From Glandiceps talaboti (lineage: Eukaryota; Hemichordata; Enteropneusta; Spengelidae): a DNA stretch of 64,000 nt. The stretch's first letter is position 1, and every line of letters begins with the position of its first letter. Made by a program: the position numbers and the translations under genes. Shown piece after piece: positions 9,799 through 64,000 of the stretch. The stretch covers positions 10,629,931 to 10,693,930 of the forward strand of contig NC_135555.1 in NCBI RefSeq assembly GCF_964340395.1, given 5' to 3'. Below the pieces are notes generated by a model. The model was not told the origin of the DNA, searched no databases, and saw nothing but the letters and a program-made list of their open reading frames with translations.

Positions 9799-12232
9799 CA
9801 GAGTCTTCTTACCTATCAAACTCTTCAACTTTGCCTCAATATATTGCTGCAAGTATTGCTAATAGTTTTTAACGTTTCCGCCTCCATATCCGTCTCGGGT
9901 TCTTGGTAAAAAAAATATTATCAAATTGTGTAATCAATTTGAAGCGTAATGTAAGATAGCAGACTGTACGTGTACTTGGCATACCTCACTCTAATCGTAT
10001 ATGTCACCTACCACTCCCAAGATGGTAGGTTAATCATTAACTCAATCGACTTGTGCGACTCTACTAGTAGGGAGTCACACTGAGTAGGAAGGAAAACTAC
10101 CGACACTTTATTAAATTGATGAAAGCTGATGACATTTATGGCAAAAAATGTAAGCACGCCATGGAAATACTGCTTCAGGTATACCTACGAGTCTATGGTT
10201 ATGGTATTTTTCGCTTGTGCTGTCGCTGCTTTCGGTAAGTTTGTGTCTTTATTCATTAGGCAATGCGCATGCTACTCATTACATAGAGTGTAAAATGAAA
10301 TGTCATAATTTCTTATAAGGTACCCCCAGGTCCTCACCTCCCCACTTCGTGTTGAAACTATTCATATATCTATGGCGAACATATCTTGACAAATTATTAT
10401 GCATCGTTTTATGTCCAAGTGTAAAAAAAAGTTTTTTTGGGAGGGGAGAGGGTGTCGTAACTATCGTTCATTCAAAAACTCTGCAGACCCCTGACCGCCT
10501 GTGACCCGTTGGGCGTGCCCGACAATTGTAGAGACTTTTGACCTCTGAGATTGACCGACGACTTGAACATCGAAATCGAAACTTGTAACTTTTCATTTTG
10601 GATCTCAATATTGTTGTCGTTTGTTTATTATAATGCAATGAATACGTGAAAACATTGGCCAGTAAATAATAAAGTAACGGTAAACCCCGGAAGGCATATA
10701 TTTACAGCAAATGTACGTTCCTCGACATAATGTTGTATATGTATTATGATAATTTTATATAAATCCACAAACGCTACCGTTGCTTCCTCAGTGGTAACTT
10801 ATAATTACTTTATTATAACACACTGCAACAAGTGTGCAATTTGCCATATTTATGATTTTCCTTAGTTGTTTGGAAACAATTATAACTTTGCGGTGACATG
10901 TGACACACACACATGCAGGCAGGGTAACAGAATCGGTGTCAGTAGCTGTGTTTGATAAACGTCTGTACCGGTCTCACTGGCCAGGGTACATGACATAATG
11001 GACCGTGCAACTACAAGTTCAATGCAAACATAAGCTTACACACTCGAATGTGAACATTGGAAGCCTACTTGAACTTCATGTTTGCAGACCACGTACATAA
11101 TTTAAAAAGGGACTTTAAAAATTAGCACTGGTGATTTCGAAAGCTGTTTTGAATAATAGCAACACATAGCTGACTAAACGAAACTCGCATTCCACGTAAG
11201 ACTTTTAACCGAAAATTGCGAAAGACACCATGTCTTTTACTGGTGTGAATATATACTGACCATCTGCATGGATTTATAAAGAAAATGATATCGAACATTT
11301 TTTTTAAAAATGTAGGTGTACCTGACTCACCATGTTTCTCACGGCGTACTTTATTTTACTGTTTCGCAATGGAATCTTACATTTCACCGATCTAACAGGT
11401 GTCCGTTGTACAAAACCGTGCAAAAACAAGGGCCATGACTAACTGCTATATGTTGAAACTATCCAAAGTCGGCCATATATATCTAAAACTTGCCAAATTA
11501 CCCACAAACGAGCCAGAAACATACAGTAATAACCCATGACTAACTATATTTCGCAATGACGGTAAACATTATTTGCCGTATCTATTGTTCAAACAGTGTA
11601 GTCACGGCAAATGTGATGCGTTTCCTTCTCGATAACATACGTAAATTCGTCAATAAGTATTCGTCACATTTTTAGAATACTGAATTTAATGTCCACAGGA
11701 TGGAAGTACACGTAGCTGGAATAATTGCAGCGTTAGTTTTGATTTTGAGGGTTTTTGTTCCTTCTTGTTTGAGCCTTTTTCGTTCAGTCGTTTAACGACA
11801 AAACAGTTTTGAGGTTAAATGGCAACCCGGGAACGAAAATTGCTCAAAAACAGAGAAAACATAGCTAGCTAGAAGCATATCGTTCTACTCACTATCTAAA
11901 GTGACACACGCTGAGTTTGTTGAACGTTTTTAACGCGAGTGAAAATGTTTCAATATAAAACATTGGTTTTAAATCATTCCTAGTTACAATGTCAATGTCA
12001 TGATATCTTCAATGGTATTATAATCCTCTTCTGACGTTGTTGTCGCAGTTGATGACATAACAGGGATTTCTTCGACAATTTAGTAAACGCATGATAAATC
12101 ATTTTATCGAATGGTTTACGTATTTGACCTGACTATCATGGTTGAGTTCTGCTAACAACTATGGTTAAGTATGCCTAGGATTAAGTAGAATGCTACAAAC
12201 ACGTGTCAACATGCAGTATAAACTACACTCCC

Positions 12233-12234
<2 letters not shown>
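9799..12234. other. Non-coding stretch, one possible small exon
   Basis: No gene-length ORF or RNA gene recognised. The only coding-like piece is the short signal-peptide-like frame with a strong donor at 10195-10234, listed separately. Confidence 0.45.
10195..10234 (+). other. Possible signal-peptide first exon (MVMVFFACAVAAF)
   Basis: ATG followed by 12 mostly hydrophobic codons and a strong donor (TTCG|GTAAGT), phase 1. The next open exon on this strand, the giant mucin exon, has a candidate acceptor at 15915-15916 (CCTTAG) whose frame is also phase 1 (join gives GGA, CAA, GAA, ACC). The phase match has a one-in-three chance of being accidental. Using this exon would leave two other hydrophobic segments inside the mature N-terminus, which argues against it. 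Confidence 0.2.
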
Positions 12235-12280
<46 letters not shown>

Positions 12281-12357
12281 CCACCACCACCACCACCACC
12301 ACCACCACCACCACCACCACCACCACCACCACCACCACCACCACCACCACCACCACC

Positions 12358-12419
<62 letters not shown>

Positions 12420-12420
12420 C
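12235..12420. repeat. Composite triplet repeat (ATC)15(ACC)31(AAC)16
   Basis: Three perfectly ordered trinucleotide blocks: ATC 12235-12279, ACC 12280-12372, AAC 12373-12420. Adjacent motifs differ by one base. Confidence 0.98.
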
Positions 12421-14927
12421 TTATAACTTGGCTTATGCCTCTCAAATCTGCTGGTCGTAGTTTATATTTGACCTATAGTTCACATCGTTCTTAGCAAACA
12501 ATGTGTCTACATAGAAGGCTAGGCCTAGATTTCGTTATTTCGCAACCATTTATTTGATTCTTTATATAAAGTTTGCAGGAATAATAAAGTAATAAAACAA
12601 GGCCCCGTGTGTAGAAAACGCACCCACGAAAGTACATGTCATGTAAATAGGAAGTACATCGTCCATATATTTGCCAGTTTGGTTGCAACTGTTACGTTAC
12701 CTACCAGGTTTTACTGTTGACTTTGACTGTTTATCAGATGTTTACTTTGCCCAATAAAAGCTTTTCACACTTAGACATCTTGATTGAGAGAGAAAGAGAG
12801 GGAAAGAGTGAGAGAGTGAGAGAGACTGAAAGAGACAGACATACAGACACATATAGAGACATACAAACAGTTACTTATAGAAGGCATATAAGGAGGCACA
12901 TGGCCGTATATGTAGTAAAGATAAAGCCACTGCGCACCGATAAAATAGATAATGTAAGAGCACACACACACAGAGCTCGGAATAACTGAAGGGATTCCAA
13001 ATTGTCTTCTCACTGTTGAATGTCAACCGTCACAACGTATTAGTAAATAAACTTCATTGCGTAAGCAGGGTGTGGTTCCATTTACCTTCTTGTTTACACA
13101 CTAATAAATGGTATCTTAAAATAAAGTCTATGTTAGTTTATGGTTGGTCGTACTGTTTAGTTTCAATTTGTTGTAAGTGTTGCATAAAAGAATGGTCTTA
13201 TACTTTGGCCCTTCCGATATTTGCAAAAAAAACCAACGCTTTTGGCCGACGCGATAATCAACTGGTTTGTTATCAGTTTCTCGCTAAAATTTCTTTCCAT
13301 TTGTTAGTATATTTCAATCTATTTTTAGACTGTAACGCGTACGGCCGATGTAATCTTCCTCGCGATAAAATGTTGGCTATAATTATGATTACATATTACT
13401 CCCCAATGTTTTTCTTCGCTCAGGAAAGGGAAATCTAACATCTTACCCAAGGAGCCTTGTCACTACGAGTCGCAAGTAAGACGAGTATTTCCGACTGAAT
13501 GAATAAAAATATTGGGAATAAATCAATATCTTTGCACGCGTCATAGATTAAGAAAAGTCTTTGAAAATAAACTCGATTCACGTTTTGACTCACATTTCAA
13601 ACACTGCAGAATCTGTTACGTAGACACGGGTTGTACGACCAGGGTATATAATCCATAGTTTCTGTTCAAAGAGAATAACCTGCCTTGTGCATGGTATAAA
13701 TATTCTTGTAAAAGTGAAAGGAAAAAAGCAAGACGAAGCGTCAAAAAGGGGATTCTGCATCGCTGTAATATACCTTGTATTGCACTGAGGGGTGAACTCT
13801 ACCTATAACGACCCCCCCCCATGGCCCCATGTGAAATAGAGTGTCGTCTGCGGTCTAAACGAGACTCTTACAATGATTGCTACATTTCATTGGCTTGCCC
13901 CATACAAATCTTACTAACAAAATCGTGCTCTTTCCTTTGTGTGAGATACCATCGTTGTGGCAGATCGATGCCATGCCATTAACAATGTAACAATTAGAAA
14001 GTTGTATTTCTGAATCACTCAGAGTGTAGCAAGGTTGGTGAGATTTTTGTCGAGTCAATAATACAATAAACTGTACTTAACAAAGTTTGTAAGAGTTTTG
14101 CCACGCCATCGACGTTGGGTTTCAGGTGATTTGGTTTCCACTGTGCCACAAGCTTTTTTAAAGAGTATACATAAGCGCCACTCCTGCACAACAAATCCCT
14201 GAATAACATTATACATACAACGTATCACAACTTTGTACAAAGACAGATTCTAGAAATTCTCCGTTTAAAATTCTATTTTAGACTAGTTGCAAGTATTGAA
14301 GAATGTATTTGTCGAGCAGTTAACGCGAAGTTCCAGTAATTTCAGAAGCAATTTTCCCAAATGGCTGTTAACAACTTGAAATAAAAATGTGTTCACCGTA
14401 AATACTTGCATGATTAACGTCACTAGTGACAGGGTGAGAAAGCGGCCGACCGTGTCCAATATTATCTCTAAATTTATTTATAATATTGTTGCTCAGGGGC
14501 GAGATCAATAGTTCAATGTAGCCTAAGGATAAAAAACGAAATTCTTTTACTTCTGGGATTGGGGGTTTGAGCCATTTTAATTCTCATCCTACAAAATCGA
14601 TTTTACTTTACTTTTAATGGATGTTTTGTACCCCAAAATACAAATATTTCTTCAAGGAAGAACTTTTGCTCACTACATACTAATTTTATATTCATAGCAC
14701 TACTAATATTACTACACTCTGATTTGAAATTGATGTGCGGTTTGAAGCAATTATGGTCAAGTTAGTCAAGGGGGTCTGAGGCCTAAGTATAAGAATTTAG
14801 TTTTTTTAATCCTACATTGAACTATAGATCTCGCTACTTATAGACTCGGATAGCACACCTTCATCTACATTCTGTCATCAAATATTGACAAAACTGTGCT
14901 AAAATGTTGATAATTACCATTTCACCT
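12421..14927. other. Non-coding stretch
   Basis: Contains a degenerate GA-rich segment (about 12786-12835) and a 9-bp C run at about 13812. The 140-codon open frame at 13016-13438 starts with TTG, shows no domain and has no coding-like composition, so it is not called. Confidence 0.45.
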
Positions 14928-15020
14928 ACCTACCAACCAACCAACCAACCAACCAACCAACCAACCAACTAACCAACCAACCAACCAACCAACCAACCAA
15001 CCAACCAACCAACCAACCAA
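14928..15020. repeat. (CCAA)n microsatellite, block 1
   Basis: About 90 bp of CCAA repeats with single-base interruptions, followed by related ATTAATCAA-rich sequence. Confidence 0.95.
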
Positions 15021-15160
15021 CTAATCAACCAATTAATTGATCAATTACTTAATTATTATTAATGAATTAATCAGTTAGTCAGCGAACCAACCAATCAATC
15101 GATCAGTCAATTATATGTAGTTTAATTAAGATGTCCAATATGTAATCCATCCGTCCATCC

Positions 15161-15218
15161 ACCAACCAACCAACCAACCAACCAACCAACCAACCAACCA
15201 ACAAACCAACCAACCAAC
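15161..15218. repeat. (CCAA)n microsatellite, block 2
   Basis: A second CCAA block about 140 bp after the first, with a single ACAA interruption near 15200. Confidence 0.95.
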
Positions 15219-15936
15219 TCACTACTAACAATTAAGCTAGAGCATAAACAATATCTCTACTACTTATTTCAACAACACATGTTGTTAGAATTCCTGGCCT
15301 ACATGTAGCTAAGATTTACTGTAGCAAGAATAGGGGTAGACACATATTTGGCTAGCCTTGGTGACCAGTTACTGAACTCTTAATCAGGTATCTAATATTT
15401 AACATTTGATTGTGTGTGCTTTGCCTAGCCCTTTAATCTGCAGCGTATTGCTAATCAATGAGAGTACCTATGACAAACAGTTAAACACGGATGGCTTTAT
15501 TGATATTATACACACCAGATTCCGGGTCGCACCTACCGATGTGTTTGGAAAATTTGCATACCTCGTTTATACTATGAAATTGATGAAACTAATAACATTA
15601 TTCAGAATTACTGTAAGTTGATCTACCTATGTCGAACTCTGTGTTGAAGTAAATTATTTAACAAGAAGTGTACTATCTATCTGTCAGTTTTAAAATCTCC
15701 TGGGGTCAATACAAGCCCACCTGTAGACTTGAGAGAATAACGCTAACTATTTCCGCTATCGTAACTCACATTTTGATTTTTTTTTTTAATTTTAATTTTC
15801 GCTCGTCCATCTTGGAGATTCAAAAAATCTTTATTTCAATAACTCATCTTTTAATCTTTCAACTAACTTAATACAGCCTACACAATAAAGTTGATCATAT
15901 CATTTTTTAACCTTAGGACAAGAAACCAAGTTATTA
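15219..15936. promoter_or_regulatory. 5' flank of the mucin gene
   Basis: No clear TATA box or initiator could be chosen. A splice-acceptor-like CCTTAG ends at 15916, so the long exon may be preceded by an untranslated or short coding exon. Confidence 0.3.
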
Positions 15937-61320
<45,384 letters not shown>

Positions 61321-62425
61321 ATCCCAGTCGGAACAGTAACGACCATGATGTTTTTGTCACTGACGAAGATGCCAACACAAAAGGAAACGCATCTCGGATA
61401 GTGCACTAACTGATACGCGTCATGTTGGCGTAGTAATTGTCGAATCTTATGCAATACATGTACATTTGTTTACATGAATCATTTTTGATTTGGTTATATT
61501 TATTTATACAAGCGTAACATTTATTCGAGGACGTGTTGCAGTCATAATTTGACATGGACGATTAAGAAGGAATCTGTGACTTTAAATTATTATTATTTTC
61601 AGTCTTGAGAGTTTATCGTTTTTGACAGTAGTTGTGTGCACGACAATTGCTACGAAACATGTCTTGCTTTCCCTCAAGACACAACACATATATTCGAAGT
61701 TAATTAATCAAGTTTATTACAAATTAATTTGTCGATGTGTCTAGGGATATCGTCGACCTGTGATTTTTTCGGATTCGCCTCACTTTATGGAAGTTGGTGT
61801 TGCTGAATTATTGGACGATAAAACATCACAAAGAGTATTAAAATTGAAACGAAATATAAACTAAACTACAAATCAACTGTATATTTCATATAAATTTACC
61901 CTTTTTCTTATTTACTTTTTAAATATTTATTCAAGAACTAAGTATGTAAGGTACACCGTGACGGGGCGCCCTCACTTATCGGCCAACCCCAATTACGTCA
62001 CGGTCCTAAATATCGAATATCAAGGCGGTGTTCTCAAAATTATTAATTAACTTTGTGTGATTAACTTGGCGGCCTTGTTAGAGATAATTCGTGATTTAAT
62101 GTACAAGGCACAAACATGTCACTCAAATATAAATATGAATTTCAAAATATTAAAATCAAGAAAGTCTGTGCATTATCAATTTATATCAAAGATAATTAAT
62201 TTATCATGTGCAGTTTTTTATATTTAAAGTTATTTCACAAAACTGCAGACCTAAATACTTTTGAGAGGTATATGCTTGACATCATGTTTTGCAATATTCT
62301 TGGATGAACTATGTTTGTCAGCCAAAACATTGCTTTATTTGTTCTTTTATTTTCTTTTTGTATTACCGGTACGGCCTGGTGCCGATTTGAATTTTTGAAT
62401 AAAGTTTTGCATCAGTATACGTGTC
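61321..62425 (+). other. Mucin 3' UTR (presumed)
   Basis: No ORF from the TAG at 61318-61320 to the AATAAA at 62398. AT-rich, with ATTTA-like and TTAATTAA stretches; the cleavage site is inferred to be 15-25 bases after the signal. Confidence 0.55.
62398..62403 (+). terminator. Polyadenylation signal AATAAA
   Basis: Canonical hexamer about 1.1 kb after the mucin stop codon, followed by a T/G-rich stretch (AGTTTTGC, then GTGTCC). The first canonical AATAAA I see after the stop on this strand. Confidence 0.6.
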
Positions 62426-62605
62426 CTAAGCTTGTATTTGATGCGATATGTGATCGCTGAATAGAAGATGTAGAGTGATAAACAACCATTTACACCATTA
62501 ATTAGAGATGATTGTGATCAGAAAGTAGTTTTATCAGTAGAGGACTGGCTTTGAAGTTGCCAGGAAAATCTTCTTTTGAAAGCGTTTATCACATACATAC
62601 ACTGG

Positions 62606-62655
62606 CATACATACATACATACATACATACATACATACATACATACATACATACA
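62606..62655. repeat. (CATA)n microsatellite
   Basis: About 12 CATA copies with a short interruption near 62590-62605. Confidence 0.93.
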
Positions 62656-63121
62656 CTGTCTTACGTATACACTTAATCTTCCACAAGAAAAATACAAAGT
62701 TGTTCAAGCCGTTCGTTTAACAGTACAGACTTGAGTTTCGTGTTTTCAACTTGTGTGTTTTTGTGTATGTTGTATCCCATGTATCCTGCTGTCTGTCAGG
62801 GTCATGTGTAGCTATGGGTGAATTTACAAGATAGTATGTTTATATGTATTAAGTTGACATGGTGAAATTGTCGACCACTGACAAATGAGGTTCTGATCAC
62901 AGGTATCTAATCAATTGTACAAATGGTTATGTAATGAGCCTGAAACATACTACATCTGTGGCGGTACCCTCGACCCATTTAAAAAAATCATCTTTGTGCT
63001 CACTAGCAATTATCTATCAGACTGTGTACAAACAAACACCCCCTCTCCCCGTAGAAAAAGGATAATTTATTAACCTTACAAATGCTCGGAGTGCAGTTGC
63101 CAGTAGTATAGATGCAGTAGC

Positions 63122-63130
63122 TATAAATAA
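63122..63130 (+). promoter_or_regulatory. Candidate TATA box (TATAAATAA)
   Basis: About 340 bases upstream of the FAS1 gene's ATG, so it would imply a 5' UTR of about 310 bases or an upstream intron. AT-rich context makes chance occurrence likely. Confidence 0.25.
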
Positions 63131-63468
63131 AGACGAATCAATGAAAATGAATACAAATTATACAATTTGTTTGCTCATTTTACAAAAAACAAGAACCGTT
63201 TGTGAATGTAATGTAAAATCTGTAAATCGTTGAAATATCCACCATACGTAAAAGTAAGAAAATTGTCAGACTGAAACACAGGTACGACCTTTGAACTGTG
63301 TCTGTGACCTTTTAACATGTTTAGAAGACTGTACGAAAGACTGTTTGAATTGTGTCGCTGTAGATTGATTAGCGGAATGACATGTGACACACTTAATCCA
63401 GGAGTAGTTTTCGTGACTTGGTTCGTGTGTCATTCTAAAGTCACGTAACACTGCTGTTGGTGGCAAAT

Positions 63469-63700
63469 ATGTCATTGTTTTGGTTCAAGATTGCTGCATC
63501 GTCTATACTTCTGCGTCTCCTAATATTGTGTAGCCTCAATACATACATTATAGTAGTGGACAGTGCAAAGTCAAACACCTTGGAGTGGCCACCTCCACCC
63601 ACTAAGACTATCCTTGAAAACGCGGCAGAATGGGGAGCTACTAAATACCTAGAATTGGTTCAGCAATCAGGTTTGGACAAGACTCTGTATAATGGGAAAG
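63469..63700 (+). CDS. First exon of a secreted FAS1 (fasciclin-domain) protein, partial
   Basis: ATG at 63469 opens a signal peptide of about 33 residues: MSLFWFKIAASSILL, a long hydrophobic core, cleavage near V-D-S-A. A short Pro-rich linker WPPPPTK follows, then TILENAAEWGATKYLELVQQ and SGLDKTLYNGK. That is the start of a FAS1 domain (T-I-L-x-x-A...L-V-x-x-S-G-L-x-x-T-L-x-G-x-G), as in TGFBI/periostin and other adhesion proteins. The exon ends at AAAG|GTAAGA (phase 1), exactly where the family's G-P-F-T-V-F-A-P-T would continue. The rest lies beyond the window. Secreted or extracellular-matrix location is inferred. Confidence 0.8.
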
Positions 63701-63849
63701 GTAAGAAATTCATACACACAAGTCAGAGGCAAAGACTCTATGTTTAAAATCCAAGATCATTGTGTATGTTTCCTACTGTCTATTAAATACCGACAATCAC
63801 TGTTTATTTACTTTAAGTTAGTATATAGAACTGGACGACCACACTAAAT

Positions 63850-63850
<1 letters not shown>

Positions 63851-63893
<43 letters not shown>
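63851..63893. repeat. (GT)n(GC)n microsatellite
   Basis: GT dinucleotide run turning into GCGC, in the first intron of the FAS1 gene. Confidence 0.95.
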
Positions 63894-64000
63894 CTCGTGC
63901 GTGCGAATAAATGGACGTTATAGTGCATTAGAAAGCTTTTCTATGAACATGTCCTCCAAATAATTACAATAATCATATCCATACCTAAAATACAATTTTA

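Larger units (their letters stand above)
62426..63468. other. Intergenic region between mucin and FAS1 gene
   Basis: Contains a (CATA)n microsatellite (about 62606-62655) and a possible TATA element (63122). No ORF with recognisable content on either strand. Confidence 0.5.

Noticed and set aside
9404-9852. Leu/Phe/Ile/Tyr/Val/Cys frames of up to 145 codons
   Set aside because: Produced entirely by AAAT/AAAC tetranucleotide repeats.
12165-12460. Homopolymer-like frames (Ile, Thr, Asn, Val, Ser, Pro runs)
   Set aside because: Translation of the ATC/ACC/AAC triplet repeat; no flanking coding sequence.
13016-13438. 140-codon plus-strand open frame
   Set aside because: Starts with TTG, no motif or domain, no splice sites of note, Cys/Tyr/Leu-rich composition typical of AT-rich non-coding DNA.

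Overview
This is eukaryotic, metazoan nuclear DNA. The genes are split by GT-AG introns, intergenic DNA is AT-rich and full of microsatellites, and the proteins are animal families (PABPN1, a transmembrane mucin with SEA-like and EGF-like modules, a FAS1/fasciclin protein). The species cannot be fixed from the sequence; an invertebrate, probably marine, is a reasonable guess. There are no prokaryotic operons, CRISPR arrays or recognisable autonomous transposons.

Layout. 1-4287: no convincing protein gene; two non-autonomous inverted-repeat elements (817-1063 and 2432-2728) and possible 3' sequence of the next gene. 4288-7974, minus strand: a complete five-exon PABPN1 (nuclear poly(A)-binding protein) with coiled coil, RRM and Gly/Arg-rich tail, 239 aa. 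About 8000-15900: long non-coding stretch with several large simple-repeat blocks and one possible signal-peptide exon (10195-10234). 15937-61320, plus strand: one gene for a giant membrane-bound mucin. Its first recognised coding exon is about 38 kb long and uninterrupted, holding about 55 copies of a 218-219 residue Thr-rich unit, then about 37 copies of an 11-residue unit. Nine small exons follow, encoding a SEA-like module, an EGF-like module, a transmembrane helix and a roughly 230-residue cytoplasmic tail ending in a class I PDZ-type motif (ETYF). The assembled protein is about 13,050-13,150 aa. A polyadenylation signal lies at 62398. 63469 to the right edge, plus strand: first exon of a secreted FAS1-domain protein, cut by the window end.

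The mucin is the main discovery. The array shows clear higher-order duplications (6,564, 2,619, 3,273 and 1,317 bp periods). Unit lengths differ only by whole codons and there is no stop or frameshift over 38 kb, which argues for a functional, recombinationally active coding minisatellite. The downstream exons join in consistent phase and reproduce the mucin - SEA - EGF - TM - PDZ-ligand plan known from vertebrate MUC3/MUC12/MUC17-type mucins. The three genes have no evident shared pathway.
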